From positions 186,001-250,000 of the forward strand of contig NZ_CP114786.1 of assembly GCF_027359675.1 (NCBI RefSeq): DNA of 64,000 nt. Direction: 5' to 3'. Under the pieces are notes generated by a model. The model did no database searches and was not told the origin of the DNA. It worked only from the letters and a program-made list of their open reading frames with translations. This document shows, one piece after another, positions 53,863 to 63,703 of this stretch. Within the stretch, counting starts at the first letter, position 1. The number at the start of each line of letters is the position of its first letter. This DNA is from Roseibium sp. Sym1. GTDB taxonomy: Bacteria > Pseudomonadota > Alphaproteobacteria > Rhizobiales > Stappiaceae. The position numbers and the translations under genes are program-made.

Positions 53863-54660
53863 TCAATTCAGGAAGACGTCCTTCTTCTCCAGCGTATGGA
53901 AGAATCTGTCGCTGGCAAGCACGTCATACTGGCATTCACGGATCGCCACCTTCCGGCGCGGCTCGTCGCGTCTCAACCGGTCGTCCGAACGGCCGGGAAT
54001 GGCGGCAACAAAACTCAGGTCCGTCATGCCGTCAAAGTGATTGTGCAGGAGACATTGCAGCTCTTCCTGGTCATCGGTTTCCGGCAACGGGTCGGCCTTG
54101 GGCAGCAGCTTCAATCCATAGGACCTTGCAAGCCGCGCCAGGCGAACCGGTTTCAGGCCCGACCGCACCGGAGAAATCACCAGCGGCGGTGTTTCGTAAT
54201 CCGCATGGACGATCGCCTTGAACACAAGACGGGCCAGCGAGGTTCTGGCAAGCAGCCCCTCGCGCACCGCCACGAAATCGGGCGGCCGTTTCATCAGGAC
54301 GCTGTAGCGGGCGAGTTGTGCCTGGGCTTCCTCGAGAAGAAGTTCGTCCGGCAACAACCGGAACAGGGCGCGGCGCTGAAGCTGCTCGCGCGTGAACATG
54401 CGGTCGCCATAGACTTCCTGCATGCGGCCGCTGACGGGAGATACCCTGTCGCCGCTGAAGGCCAGTGTCACCCCGAACATCGCGCGCTTGCCGACCTTCT
54501 GGACCGTTTCCTGCAGTGGGCGGAACTCACGCGGCCAAAGGTCGGTCGTGACCAGGGCGCCAAGCGCACTCAGCCGCCCCTGCTCGACGAGATCGCGCAA
54601 GGCACGGTCGACCCCGAAGGCCAGGCCGTAATCAAGGGCACCAAGTGTAATTCGCTTCAT
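53863..54660 (-). CDS. ChbG/HpnK (YdjC-like) deacetylase-family protein, altered active site
   Basis: A 265-residue protein. The start ITLGALDYGLAFGVDRALRDLVEQGRLSA follows the YdjC pattern (usually NADDFGLS..VN..I), but the metal-binding DD has become LD, and the family HxDxHQHVH segment is replaced by PPDFVAVREG. The later SPVRSGLKPVRLARLARSYGL fits family ends. Deacetylation of N-acetyl sugars on a lipid or glycan is the family reaction; with these ligands lost, activity is doubtful or the metal is held differently. It is downstream of the two glycosyltransferase genes on the same strand, supporting a role in a lipid-linked sugar pathway. Confidence 0.65.
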   Translation of the reverse strand: MKRITLGALDYGLAFGVDRALRDLVEQGRLSALGALVTTDLWPREFRPLQETVQKVGKRAMFGVTLAFSGDRVSPVSGRMQEVYGDRMFTREQLQRRALFRLLPDELLLEEAQAQLARYSVLMKRPPDFVAVREGLLARTSLARLVFKAIVHADYETPPLVISPVRSGLKPVRLARLARSYGLKLLPKADPLPETDDQEELQCLLHNHFDGMTDLSFVAAIPGRSDDRLRRDEPRRKVAIRECQYDVLASDRFFHTLEKKDVFLN

Positions 54661-54768
54661 ACAATTCCGCGGGCGGACCGGACAAACTGACTAATTGGTC
54701 ATAATCCCTGCGGCATTCGGGGGCTCTTTGCAAGCCAGTTCTTTGCGGCAGGAGACGTCAGCTGCCGG

Positions 54769-56262
54769 TCATCTTTCCGCGATCGGCTCGAATACGGTGC
54801 CGGACCGCTCGTCCAGCTTGTAGACCACCAGCGTCTCCAGCGGCACGCCCCTGACCGTTCGTGTCAGCTCCGCCAGCGGCTCGACCGTCCGGAAACTGTC
54901 TTCCAGGTTGTCGGCCTTGTCGCGGCGCTTTTCGGCGACATAAAGACCCGGTCCATCGAAAAGGGACAGGTCAGGATCGCCGGTCATGATGTAGCGGATG
55001 CGTTCTGTCAGCTGCACCACCGGGACATCGTCCTTCAAAAGGAAATCAAGCTGGCCGTTGAGGCCATAGCTGGTCGTCGCGACAAAGGCGGCGCCTTCGC
55101 GGTGTGCGATCGCCCGCACCGCGTTGCCGATTTCGGGCCAGCCGCGCAGCTGGAAAGTGGGGTCCTTGCGGGCAAGGCTTCCCGTCAGCGGCCACACCGC
55201 ATGCAGCTGTACCACGATGGCAACCACCAATCCCAGGCCGACACCCGTGCGCGGCAGCCAGGTCCATTTTCCCGAGGGAAGACCGGCCGCGAACACCCCT
55301 GCCATCATGGCGAAGGCCGGAAACAGGGGAGCGGGCCAATTGGCCTGAACGCGGGCATGCAGCGAGTGATAGAGAAGATAGAGGAGAAACGGCAGCACGG
55401 TCAGCAGCAGCAGAGAGGCAGCCTTGTCCCGGTTTCGCAAGCGCCTTGCCAGGATCACCGCGCCCGGCACCGCCAGGACCGCGATCAGCGGGTTCATCAG
55501 CCCGATCAGCGCGCCCAGAAACTCGAAGATGTATTTCAAGGTGAAGCCGCCGGAGCCGGCCCGGCCGAACTGCTTGTAGAAACTGACCCAGTCATGCAGG
55601 TGGTTCCAGTAGAGGACGGGGGCAAAGCACAACAGCGCGATCGCGCCGCCGGCCCATAATTGCCAGCGCCCCCACCAGCGCCGCGCCTCCGGCACCCAAA
55701 GCAGCCAGAGCACGATCCCTGCCCCCAGGAACAGCACGGAATATTTGGCGAGCAGCCCCAGCCCGGCCATCAGCCCGACGACCAGCCACCAATTGGCATT
55801 TTTCGAATGGGAGAGTTCCGCCAGCGCCCACAGGCTCAGTCCCCAGAACAGGACCGAAGGCGCGTCCGGCGTCGCCAGGATGCCGCCGATACCGACCAGC
55901 AGGGAGGTGTTCAGGAACAGCACCGCCCAGCCGGCCACCCGCCTGTCGAACAGCAGGCCGGCGGTGCGCCACAGCGCGAGGGAGCCGAGAACGCCGGAGA
56001 AAACCACCAGCGCCCGCACGGCGAACACGGTGTCGCCGAAGAGTGCCTGCCCCGCCGTGATCCACCAGCCGATCATCGGCGGGTGGTCGTAATAGCTCAG
56101 CGCGGGATTGAGCCCCCAGATCCGGTAATAGGCCTCGTCCTCGACGAAATGCGCGTTGGCGGCGGCAAACAGCTTCAGCGCCGTCAGCAATGCGACCAGC
56201 AGGATCAATCCGGCCGGACGCAGGAAAAACGGGGTGTTGTCTTTGAGGCCTGTCGTGGTCAC
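54769..56262 (-). CDS. GT39-type (ArnT-like) glycosyltransferase
   Basis: A 497-residue integral membrane protein with about 11 helices. Near the N-terminus, HFVEDEAYYRIWG and SYYDHPPMIGWW carry the Asp-Glu pair and DHPP motif of protein-mannosyl/ArnT-type transferases, which move a sugar from a polyprenyl phosphate donor on the periplasmic face. The last 130 residues form a soluble periplasmic domain. It lies 9 bp after the GT2-GtrA gene, which probably makes and flips the donor. The acceptor could be lipid A, as in ArnT, or another envelope lipid. Confidence 0.87.
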   Translation of the reverse strand: MTTTGLKDNTPFFLRPAGLILLVALLTALKLFAAANAHFVEDEAYYRIWGLNPALSYYDHPPMIGWWITAGQALFGDTVFAVRALVVFSGVLGSLALWRTAGLLFDRRVAGWAVLFLNTSLLVGIGGILATPDAPSVLFWGLSLWALAELSHSKNANWWLVVGLMAGLGLLAKYSVLFLGAGIVLWLLWVPEARRWWGRWQLWAGGAIALLCFAPVLYWNHLHDWVSFYKQFGRAGSGGFTLKYIFEFLGALIGLMNPLIAVLAVPGAVILARRLRNRDKAASLLLLTVLPFLLYLLYHSLHARVQANWPAPLFPAFAMMAGVFAAGLPSGKWTWLPRTGVGLGLVVAIVVQLHAVWPLTGSLARKDPTFQLRGWPEIGNAVRAIAHREGAAFVATTSYGLNGQLDFLLKDDVPVVQLTERIRYIMTGDPDLSLFDGPGLYVAEKRRDKADNLEDSFRTVEPLAELTRTVRGVPLETLVVYKLDERSGTVFEPIAER

Positions 56263-56271
56263 GCCGTGCCT

Positions 56272-57432
56272 TCAGGACTTGCGCCAGGTCAGCGCCGAGC
56301 TTGCCGCATAGTTCCAGACTGCGCCCATGATCGCCCCGGCCGTGCCGGCGAACCACCAGTAGGACGGGTCGGCATAGATCAGGTTGGCGACACCGACATT
56401 GGCGAGCACGCCGACCGAACAGACCGCATAAAAGGTCAGCAGGCCGATGATCGCCTGGAGACCGTGCAGGCGCCGGTCGCGATAGGTCAGCTGGTTGTTC
56501 AGGAAAAAGTTCGAGGTCATGGCGACGAAGGAGGCCGCCGTCTGGCCCATGTTGAATTCCAGTCCGCCAAGCAGGAACAGGCGCAGCGCGACCAGGTGAA
56601 CCACCAGGCCGCTGGCACCGACCAGGCCGAACATCAGGAACCGGACGGAAACGATGTCGCCGAAATATTTCGCCAGAAGCAGGCCGAAATAATCGAAGGT
56701 GACCAGCGTATCCAGCTTGCTTTCGCCGTGCTGGCGCTCGCGGAAGGTGAAAGGCAGTTCGCGGATCCTGAGGGCGCCATTGGCACTGGAGACCAGGTCG
56801 AGCAGGATCTTGAACCCCTGGGGGGACAGTTTCGGCGCCAGGGCTTCCGCTTTTTCCCTGCGGACCATGAAGAACCCGCTCATCGGATCCTTCAAGGTCA
56901 CATTCAGCAGCTTCTGTGCAAGCGAATTGGCGATGTCGGAGCCCCAGGCGCGGATCTTTGAAAGCCCTTCGCCGGTGGTTCCGCCATCGACCTTGCGGCT
57001 GGCGACCACCAGATCGACATCGCCGGTCCTGAGTTCTGTCAGCATCTTCGGCAGCAGGGTCTCGTCGTGCTGAAGATCGGCGTCCATCACCGCCACATAG
57101 GGTGCGGAGGACGCCAGGATGCCCTCGATGCAGGCACCGGACAGTCCCCGGCGGCCTATGCGGCGAATGACGCGGATACGGGGATCGCGGAGCGCGATCT
57201 TGCGGGCGACCTCGGTCGTTCCGTCTGGAGAATTGTCATCGACGACAATCGCCTCCCAGGCGATGCCGGCCAGGGTCTCGTCAAGCAGCTTCACGAGGAT
57301 CGGGATGTTGGCGGCTTCGTTGAAGCTCGGCAGGATCACGCTCAGTTCCGCGGCCTGTGCCGCGATATTTTCCCGAGCCCCGGCTCCGCTTTCGCCGGCA
57401 TTGTCTTCTGCCATGCGCACCGCACTGTCCAT
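56272..57432 (-). CDS. GT2 polyprenyl-phosphate glycosyltransferase fused to GtrA flippase-like domain
   Basis: A 386-residue protein in two parts. The GT2 domain (about 25-240) is DPM1-like: SVILPSFNEAANI, VVDDNSPDGT and the DADLQHD motif that binds the nucleotide-sugar metal. The C-terminal GtrA domain (about 260-385) has four helices and FFLNNQLTYRDRR. Together they would make a sugar-phosphate-polyprenol and help move it across the inner membrane for the GT39 enzyme next door. The ATG at 57432 is chosen; 57414 is also possible and a TTG at 57492 is unlikely. Confidence 0.88.
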   Translation of the reverse strand: MDSAVRMAEDNAGESGAGARENIAAQAAELSVILPSFNEAANIPILVKLLDETLAGIAWEAIVVDDNSPDGTTEVARKIALRDPRIRVIRRIGRRGLSGACIEGILASSAPYVAVMDADLQHDETLLPKMLTELRTGDVDLVVASRKVDGGTTGEGLSKIRAWGSDIANSLAQKLLNVTLKDPMSGFFMVRREKAEALAPKLSPQGFKILLDLVSSANGALRIRELPFTFRERQHGESKLDTLVTFDYFGLLLAKYFGDIVSVRFLMFGLVGASGLVVHLVALRLFLLGGLEFNMGQTAASFVAMTSNFFLNNQLTYRDRRLHGLQAIIGLLTFYAVCSVGVLANVGVANLIYADPSYWWFAGTAGAIMGAVWNYAASSALTWRKS

Positions 57433-57821
57433 CGTCAACCCATTCTGTCCGTCTGCGCCGGATACCGCGTCCGGCCGGCCGCTTGGCCGCAAGTCGCGCG
57501 GACCATAGCCCGCCAGAGATTAAATACAAGAAAAGACAGCGCGGAATTCCGTCGGAACGGCCCGACCGTTGCCCCGGTGCATCTGCACCGACCTCTGCCT
57601 TTATTCAAGGGCCTTTTAACCCGAACTGTGATGCAAACAAGGCGATGTCCTGAATTCGAGCTGCAAACGCCTCTCCCGGAGCCCTCACTCTCTCGTCAAA
57701 AACGATGTCACCGCGGCCGACCACAGGGAGAGCCGGGGCCCACTCGTTTCCAGAGAACCGGTGGGTTTTGCTGCGCTTGGGAGAATTCCCCGTCGCTTCA
57801 GCGAGTTGTCCTGCGAGTAGG

Positions 57822-57850
57822 CCCCGGATCTGCGCTCCGCTTGTCCGGGG
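57822..57850. repeat. Short palindromic repeat
   Basis: CCCCGGA (57822-57828) pairs with TCCGGGG (57844-57850) around TCTGCGCTCCGCTTG. This sequence resembles a dispersed repeat seen in many alphaproteobacterial intergenic regions. Confidence 0.7.
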
Positions 57851-57928
57851 TGACACCGGGGGGCTGAATTCCGGAGTTGCCACCTAAATCGTGTTTGGCT
57901 TGAAGATCGCCTACAGCAGGACCTCGCT

Positions 57929-58038
57929 CCCTCTCCTGTGGGGAGAGGGCTGGGGTGAGGGGTCAAACACTGGCGGTCATGCGGACAGGTTTGCCCCCTC
58001 ACCCGGAGCTGCGCTCCGACCTCTCCCAGCGGGAGAGG
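57929..58038. repeat. Composite palindromic repeat
   Basis: The stretch contains CTCTCCTGTGGGGAGAGG (57931-57948), GGGTGAGGGG (about 57953-57962) pairing with CCCCTCACCC (about 57995-58004), and CTCTCCCAGCGGGAGAG (58021-58037), so it can form several stacked hairpins. A degenerate relative lies near 61996-62040. Confidence 0.75.
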
Positions 58039-58250
58039 TGACTTTGGCACGGTGGCGGCTCATCAATCAGGGTGTACTCGCGCATTTGCAGCCCGACTGT
58101 ACCCGGTGCCGATTGTCGTCGACCAAGGACAAGGCTTGCGCAATGCGTCCCGTCCTTGCCCTAGCGGTCTGTTTCGTCTAGGACATCGGCACCATCATCA
58201 CGCTGGACGCCTGAGGTTTTCAGGGCGCCGAACCACGACCTAAGATTTTC

Positions 58251-59768
58251 ATGGCCAAAAAACCGAACAAACTGAAGGCCCGCCTGCCGCGCGGCTTTGT
58301 CGACCGCTCTGCCGGGGACATCCGCGCCACCGACGAGATGCTCGCAAAGATCCGTGCCGTCTACGAGCAATACGGCTTCGACCCCGTCGAAACGCCGGCC
58401 TTCGAATATACCGACTGCCTCGGAAAGTTCCTGCCGGACACCGACCGGCCGAACGCCGGTGTCTTTTCCGTACAGGATGAAGACGAGCAGTGGATGAGCC
58501 TGCGCTACGACCTGACCGCGCCGCTCGCCCGGCATGTTTCGGAATTGATCAACGAGATCCAGATGCCCTACCGCACCTACCGGGCAGGCTGGGTGTTCCG
58601 CAACGAAAAGCCCGGTCCCGGCCGGTTCCGCCAGTTCATGCAGTTCGACGCCGACACGGTTGGCGCGCCGGGTGTCCAGGCGGATGCCGAGATGTGCATG
58701 ATGATGGCCGACACGATGGAAGCCCTCGGCATCCCGCGCGGCGACTACGTCATCCGTGTCAACAACCGCAAGGTTCTTGACGGTGTTCTCGAAGCCATCG
58801 GTCTTGGTGGCGAGGAACACGAGGAGCGCCGCCTGACGGTGCTCAGGGCCATCGACAAGCTCGACAAGTTCGGTTCCGAGGGTGTGTTGCAGCTCCTTGG
58901 AGTAGGACGAAAGGACGAGAGTGGCGATTTCACAAAAGGAGCAGGTTTAGGCGAACGACAGGCAAGTTTCGTCGTAAAGGTCGTCACTAACGAGCGATTT
59001 GTCGATGGTGTCGACGAAATGGAATTCAACGAAGCAGCAAAGCAAACTGCTGGCTTCACTGACGGCTTCGCTGATTTGGACACGATTCGCGAAATCGTAC
59101 GCGCCTGCGGCTATGGCGAGGACCGGATCAAGATCGATCCCTCCGTCGTGCGCGGCCTTGAATATTACACCGGCTGCGTCTTCGAGGCCGAGCTCCTGTT
59201 CGACGTCACCAACGAGAAAGGCGAGGTCGTCCAGTTCGGATCCGTCGGCGGTGGCGGTCGTTACGACGGTCTCGTCAAGCGCTTCACCGGCCGCGATGTG
59301 CCGGCGACCGGCTTTTCCATCGGTGTCTCCCGCCTGATGACTGCCCTGAAGAACCTCGGCAAGCTCGGCACCGCCGACGTGGTTGCGCCGGTTCTCGTCA
59401 CCGTCATGGACGGCGATGTCGCCGCGCTCGGCCGTTACCAGAAGATGGTCCAGGACCTGCGCCAGGCGGGCATCCGCGCGGAGATGTACCAGGGCAACTG
59501 GAAGAAATTCGGCAACCAGCTGAAATACGCAGACCGGCGCAATTGCCCGGTGGCAATCATCCAGGGGTCCGACGAGCGCGAGGCTGGCGAGATCCAGGTG
59601 AAGGACCTGATCGAGGGCAAGCGCCTGTCGGAAGAGATCACCGACAACATCACCTGGCGGGAAAGCCGCCCGGCGCAGATCACCGTCAAGGAGGCCGACC
59701 TGGTCGGGACGGTGCGGTCCATCCTGGACGGCCAGGCGGACGACCGCAAACGGGCAAGCGAGGCCTGA
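58251..59768 (+). CDS. hisS: Histidyl-tRNA synthetase
   Basis: A 505-residue class II synthetase charging tRNA-His. [12 protein letters not shown] (motif 2 region upstream), [20 protein letters not shown] (motif 2) and GGGRYDGLV (motif 3 region) are intact, followed by the anticodon-binding domain. It is first in hisS-hisZ-hisG; hisZ starts three bases after its stop. An internal stretch of about 180 bp (58921-59100, residues about 224-284) has only about half G+C, unlike the rest of the gene, yet stays in frame and encodes conserved-looking sequence. The ribosome binding site is weak. Confidence 0.95.
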   Translation: MAKKPNKLKARLPRGFVDRSAGDIRATDEMLAKIRAVYEQYGFDPVETPAFEYTDCLGKFLPDTDRPNAGVFSVQDEDEQWMSLRYDLTAPLARHVSELINEIQMPYRTYRAGWVFRNEKPGPGRFRQFMQFDADTVGAPGVQADAEMCMMMADTMEALGIPRGDYVIRVNNRKVLDGVLEAIGLGGEEHEERRLTVLRAIDKLDKFGSEGVLQLLGVGRKDESGDFTKGAGLGERQASFVVKVVTNERFVDGVDEMEFNEAAKQTAGFTDGFADLDTIREIVRACGYGEDRIKIDPSVVRGLEYYTGCVFEAELLFDVTNEKGEVVQFGSVGGGGRYDGLVKRFTGRDVPATGFSIGVSRLMTALKNLGKLGTADVVAPVLVTVMDGDVAALGRYQKMVQDLRQAGIRAEMYQGNWKKFGNQLKYADRRNCPVAIIQGSDEREAGEIQVKDLIEGKRLSEEITDNITWRESRPAQITVKEADLVGTVRSILDGQADDRKRASEA

Positions 59769-59771
59769 GAC

Positions 59772-60923
59772 ATGGGAGCGGCGCAGATGAGCGGGCTGGA
59801 CACGGCGAAGATCGAAGCAGTTCTGGAGCTGTTCAAGGCTGCCGGCCACACCCATGTGAGCCCGCCGATCCTGCAGCCGGCGGACGTCTTTCTCGACCTC
59901 ACCGGCGAGGACATTCGCCGCCGCCTGTTCCTGACCAGCGGCACGGATGGCGCAGACCTGTGCCTGCGGCCCGACTTCACCATTCCGGTGTGCCGCCATC
60001 ACCTGGCGGCAGCGGGGGCGAAGCTGCCGGCCGCCTATTGCTACAGCGGCCCGGTGTTTCGCCAGCGGCCGGACGGTCTCGGCGAAATCCCGCAGCTGGG
60101 CGCGGAAAGCCTCGGCCGCGCGGACACCGCCGAAGCCGACGCCGACCTGCTGGCGCTCTCCGTCAAGGCTCTCGAAGTTTTCGGCCTGAATGACTGCCTG
60201 ATCCGCATCGGCGACGAGACGATCTTTGCCGCAATTCTGGAAGGCCTCGACCTGCCGACGGTCTGGCGCCGGCGGCTGCGCGATCTCTTCGGCGAGACCG
60301 ACCGCCTGAACGCCGCCATCGGCCGGATGGCCGGCGGTGCCTCCTCGGACGACGACAGCCGCGACGTCCGCCTCGGGTTCCTGTCCGCGCTGGAAGGCGC
60401 CGATCCGGAAGCCGCCCACGCGGTGGTCGAGGACCTCTTGTCGATTGCCGGCATTTCCGCGGTCGGCGGGCGCACACCGAGCGAAATCGCCGACCGGTTC
60501 CTGGAACAGGCGGCGCTGGCCAGCGGTGCCCGCGGCCATGACAAGGCCGCCGAAACGCTGTCCGCCTATCTGTCCCTGAAGGCCGACGGCGCCGCCGCGC
60601 CGAAGGCCCTGCGGGATTTCTCCACGGAATTCGGCCTTGGCCTGGACACGCCGCTGGCCGCGTTCGAGCAGCGTCTGGCCGCCCTCGACGCCAGGGGCAT
60701 TGACCCGTCACGGCTAAGTTTCACGGCGGAATTCGGCCGCCGCCTCGATTACTACTCCGGTTTCGTCTTCGAGATTCATGCCGCGGGCACACAGGTGGAA
60801 GGCCCCCTGGTCGGCGGTGGCCGGTACGACAAGCTGGTTACCCTGCTGGGCGCGCGGGACGACGTCCCGGCGATCGGCTTTTCCATGTGGCAGGACCGGA
60901 TTGCAGCGAGTGTAGACGCATGA
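59772..60923 (+). CDS. hisZ: ATP phosphoribosyltransferase regulatory subunit HisZ
   Basis: A 383-residue HisRS paralogue with no aminoacylation role, needed by HisG for the first step of histidine synthesis. Class II features remain ([41 protein letters not shown]) but the anticodon domain and the histidine-specific motifs are absent. The start may be 59772 or the ATG at 59787. It overlaps hisG by four bases (ATGA). Confidence 0.94.
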   Translation: MGAAQMSGLDTAKIEAVLELFKAAGHTHVSPPILQPADVFLDLTGEDIRRRLFLTSGTDGADLCLRPDFTIPVCRHHLAAAGAKLPAAYCYSGPVFRQRPDGLGEIPQLGAESLGRADTAEADADLLALSVKALEVFGLNDCLIRIGDETIFAAILEGLDLPTVWRRRLRDLFGETDRLNAAIGRMAGGASSDDDSRDVRLGFLSALEGADPEAAHAVVEDLLSIAGISAVGGRTPSEIADRFLEQAALASGARGHDKAAETLSAYLSLKADGAAAPKALRDFSTEFGLGLDTPLAAFEQRLAALDARGIDPSRLSFTAEFGRRLDYYSGFVFEIHAAGTQVEGPLVGGGRYDKLVTLLGARDDVPAIGFSMWQDRIAASVDA

Positions 60924-61888
60924 GCAAACTGATCATCGCCATTCCGTCCAAGGGACGCCTGCAGGAGAACACCAACGAGTTCTTCGGCCAGGCCGGGCTC
61001 AAGGTGCTGCAGCCGGGAGGGGCCCGCAATTACCGGGGCGCGATCAAGGGACTGCACAACGTCGAGATCGCCTTCCTGTCGGCGTCCGAAATCGCGCGGG
61101 CACTGTCCGACGGTGACGTCCATTTCGGCATTACGGGCCTCGACCTGGTTCATGAGAACATCACCGACCCGGACAGCACGGTTCACATCGTCACGCCGCT
61201 CGGCTTCGGCCCGGCGGATGTGGTTGTTGCCGTGCCCAAGGCCTGGATCGACGTGGAAACCATGGCGGACCTTTCCGATGTCGCCTCCGATTTCCGCAAC
61301 CGCCATGGCCGCCGCCTGCGCGTCGCGACCAAATACGTGAACCTGACCCGGTCCTTCTTCGCCGCAAACGGCATCGCCGACTACCGGATCGTCGAAAGCG
61401 CCGGAGCGACCGAAGGTGCACCGGCGGCAGGCTCGGCCGAACTCATCGTCGACATCACCACCACGGGCTCGACCCTCCAGGCCAACAACCTGAAGATCCT
61501 GGCCGACGGCGTCATGCTGAAAAGCCAGGCGAACCTTGTCGCCTCGCTCAATGCGAACTGGTCGGCAACCGCCCTGACCGCGGCGCGGGCGATCCTGGAT
61601 CGGGTGGCGGCGGAAGAAGCCGCGCGCAACGTCAAGCTGGTGAAAGCCGTCGTCGACGACCGGACCCAGGCGCTCAGGTCGGTCAGCAAGATCGGCGCCC
61701 AGCAGCGCTTTTCGGACAATGACGACGCGCATCATGTCAGCGTGCTCTGCCCGAAGGAGGCCGTCGCCGACTGCGCGCAACTCCTGATCGGCGAAGGCGC
61801 CGAAACGGTCACGGTGGAAACACTGGACTACGTGTTCTCGAGGGAGAACCGGCTGTTCGCGCCGCTGAAGGCAAAGGTGGGCGGTTAG
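60920..61888 (+). CDS. hisG: ATP phosphoribosyltransferase HisG with C-terminal extension
   Basis: A 322-residue enzyme that condenses ATP and PRPP in the first step of histidine biosynthesis. The start [14 protein letters not shown], the FGITGLDLV region and the PRPP-binding [16 protein letters not shown] are standard. HisZ-dependent HisG proteins are usually about 230 residues; here about 90 further residues follow, ending in [20 protein letters not shown] and [10 protein letters not shown], which look like an ACT-type regulatory domain. So a long-form tail and a HisZ partner coexist. It is translationally coupled to hisZ. Confidence 0.95.
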   Translation: MSKLIIAIPSKGRLQENTNEFFGQAGLKVLQPGGARNYRGAIKGLHNVEIAFLSASEIARALSDGDVHFGITGLDLVHENITDPDSTVHIVTPLGFGPADVVVAVPKAWIDVETMADLSDVASDFRNRHGRRLRVATKYVNLTRSFFAANGIADYRIVESAGATEGAPAAGSAELIVDITTTGSTLQANNLKILADGVMLKSQANLVASLNANWSATALTAARAILDRVAAEEAARNVKLVKAVVDDRTQALRSVSKIGAQQRFSDNDDAHHVSVLCPKEAVADCAQLLIGEGAETVTVETLDYVFSRENRLFAPLKAKVGG

Positions 61889-61939
61889 GGATTTTCCGGC
61901 AGACGGCTTTTGCGCAAGAAAAAGGATGCCGATGAAGCT

Positions 61940-62040
61940 TCCTGGGTCTCCGCTTTCGCTGAGATGACACCTGTATTTTGGGCACGCGACCTCAGGCCTC
62001 CTCCCCTTTGCGGCGAGGGCTGGGGTGCAAGTCTGAAGGG
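61940..62040. repeat. Remnants of intergenic palindromic repeats
   Basis: CTCCGCTTTCGCTGAGATGAC (near 61949) and the stretch CCTCCTCCCC-TTTGCGG-CGAGGGCTGGGG (near 61997) are degraded versions of repeat types common in this genome group. The rest of 61889-62108 shows nothing else. Confidence 0.5.
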
Positions 62041-62108
62041 CAAAATCGTTTCTGGTGGACCACGGCCAACGCCATACCGGCCGAGATCAATGCAGCTTTA
62101 TTCAAACT

Positions 62109-62783
62109 CTACGCCGTCACCGGCCGCGTGAACGCGTCCCGCGCCGCCTCGACGCTTTGACGGCAGCAACAGCCCTCCAGGTGGTCGTTGACCATGCCCA
62201 TCGACTGCATGAACGCGTAGACGGTGGTCGGACCGACGAAGCTCCAGCCGCGTTTTTTCAGGTCCTTCGACAGGGCGGTGCTTTCCGCGGTCTTGCCAAG
62301 CGTGCGCGCGGTGGCGAAATCGATTGTCTGCGGGCGGTCTTCCGGCTTCGGCTCGAAGGACCAGAAATAGGCGGCGAGCGAACCGAATTCGGCGCGCAGC
62401 TCCAACGCCCGCCGGGCGTTGTTGATGGTCGACTCGATCTTCTTGCGGTGGCGGACAATGCCGGCATCCTGGAGACAGCGTTCGACATCGGCTTCCGTGA
62501 ACTGCGCAACCTTGCCGAACTCGAAATTGGCGAAGGCGGCGCGAAAGGCCTCGCGCTTGCGCAGGATGGTCAGCCAGGACAGGCCCGACTGGAAGCCTTC
62601 TAGGCAGACCTTTTCGAACAGGCGCCGGTCCTCGTCGACCGGCCAGCCCCATTCTGTGTCATGATAGCGCTGGTAGTCCTCCAGCCCGCCGTGCCACCAG
62701 CAGCGCGCCTTGCCGTCATGTCCCGTCAGCAACCCGGTTTCCGGATCGCGCTCCGCTTTCACCGTCATCTTGTCGTCAGCCAT
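62109..62783 (-). CDS. tag: DNA-3-methyladenine glycosylase I
   Basis: A 224-residue base-excision repair enzyme removing 3-methyladenine. The zinc site is visible as Cys in ARCWW (28) and His in YHDTEWG (41), with the H-x3-C pair DHLEGC near the C-terminus, the same spacing as in E. coli Tag; the catalytic Glu is in TEWG. GFQSGLSWLTILRKREAF is the helix-hairpin-helix region. The start at 62783 has CGGG six bases before; ATG 62789 and GTG 62801 are alternatives. It is convergent with hisG. Confidence 0.94.
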   Translation of the reverse strand: MADDKMTVKAERDPETGLLTGHDGKARCWWHGGLEDYQRYHDTEWGWPVDEDRRLFEKVCLEGFQSGLSWLTILRKREAFRAAFANFEFGKVAQFTEADVERCLQDAGIVRHRKKIESTINNARRALELRAEFGSLAAYFWSFEPKPEDRPQTIDFATARTLGKTAESTALSKDLKKRGWSFVGPTTVYAFMQSMGMVNDHLEGCCCRQSVEAARDAFTRPVTA

Positions 62784-62902
62784 GGCCATCCCGATATTCA
62801 CTCTTTGTTCTCGTCTTGGTAGCGGGAAGAGCCAACCGAGGCAAGTTCAAACTGGAAGTTCAGGCCCGCAACGGAAAAGCCCGACCGAATGGCCGACTAC
62901 GG

Positions 62903-62925
62903 AAAAACCCGGCCGAATGGCCGGG
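62903..62925 (-). terminator. Terminator of the second cheZ-like gene
   Basis: On the minus strand CCCGGCC-ATTC-GGCCGGG is followed by TTTTTCC, a strong terminator 26 bp after the stop codon. The adjoining 62874-62901 is an imperfect copy of the same 28-bp unit with its stem weakened by several substitutions, so the terminator appears to have been tandemly duplicated. Confidence 0.85.
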
Positions 62926-62950
62926 CTCTTGAAACGGGAATTGCGAGGGA

Positions 62951-63703
62951 TCAGGCGAACAGGGCGTCGATGTCGTCCTGGGTCGCGACGTCGATGTCGC
63001 TTTCCAGGGCCGGGCCGTTGAGCAGCGCCGCGTCACCTTCCTTGAGGTCGCGGGCTTCAACCTCGATGTCCTTGAAGGTCTCGATGCCGCCCCAGATGTC
63101 CATCATCTGGATGATCCGGTCCTCCACGAAGCGCAGCGTCGCCACGACTTTGGTGATGCGCTGGCCGGTCAGGTCCTGAAAGTTGCAGGCCTCGAAAATC
63201 TGGATGACCTTGTCCTGGATGTCTCCGGCGAGTTCGGCGTCTTCCTTGTCGACGCGGGCCGACAGGGTGTTTGCGGTCTCGTCAATGAATTCGGCGGCGG
63301 ACAGGATCGTTTCCGTGGCCCCTTCCGTTCCGATGACAACCGCGTCGAGTTCGTTGGTGACGCGGGTCATTTCCTCACCCTCGGCCCCGGTGGTCTGGTG
63401 CAGCGTGGCGATTTCCCTCTTGGTCTGGGCAATCGCCTCGTAAATGGCATCCAGTTCGACCTTGAGCTTGGCGGCCTCGGACAATTCCTTGCGGAACTCG
63501 GCCATGAACTTTTCGCTCATGGCTTGCGGATCCACGGCGGACTGCTGCTGCTCCCCGCCACTTTTGACCATGGACTTCAGGCTGGCGATTTCAGCCATCA
63601 CCTCCCGGTGGCGGCGTTCTTCTGCAAAAGCCGGATCCTCATTGGCCCCGGAATTCATACGTATCAAACTTTCCGCTCGGAAGGATCTTTTCACCGCGGC
63701 CAT
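62951..63703 (-). CDS. Second CheZ-like protein
   Basis: A 250-residue helical protein. It shares the catalytic segment IFEACNFQDLTGQRITKVVATLRF (written here to show the Asp and Gln at about 167 and 171) in shortened form FQDLTGQRI and ends in ATQDDIDALFA, like the CheY-docking tail of CheZ. Its N-terminal 80 residues differ from the cheZ at 14846 and include a predicted coiled coil. The ATG at 63703 has GGGAG six bases upstream. No CheY or other chemotaxis gene is beside it, so its partner may be a different receiver protein. Confidence 0.83.
   Translation of the reverse strand: MAAVKRSFRAESLIRMNSGANEDPAFAEERRHREVMAEIASLKSMVKSGGEQQQSAVDPQAMSEKFMAEFRKELSEAAKLKVELDAIYEAIAQTKREIATLHQTTGAEGEEMTRVTNELDAVVIGTEGATETILSAAEFIDETANTLSARVDKEDAELAGDIQDKVIQIFEACNFQDLTGQRITKVVATLRFVEDRIIQMMDIWGGIETFKDIEVEARDLKEGDAALLNGPALESDIDVATQDDIDALFA

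Larger units (their letters stand above)
57433..58250. other. Long intergenic region with palindromic repeats
   Basis: No gene is supported in these roughly 820 bp. It holds two or more repeat units (57822-57850 and 57929-58038, listed separately) and must include the promoters for the divergent GT2-GtrA operon and hisS. The sequence 58060-58250 has no visible motif. Confidence 0.6.

Noticed and set aside
57433..58250. Regularly spaced palindromes considered as a CRISPR array
   Set aside because: Units differ in sequence and length and there are no constant-length spacers; they are dispersed intergenic repeats.
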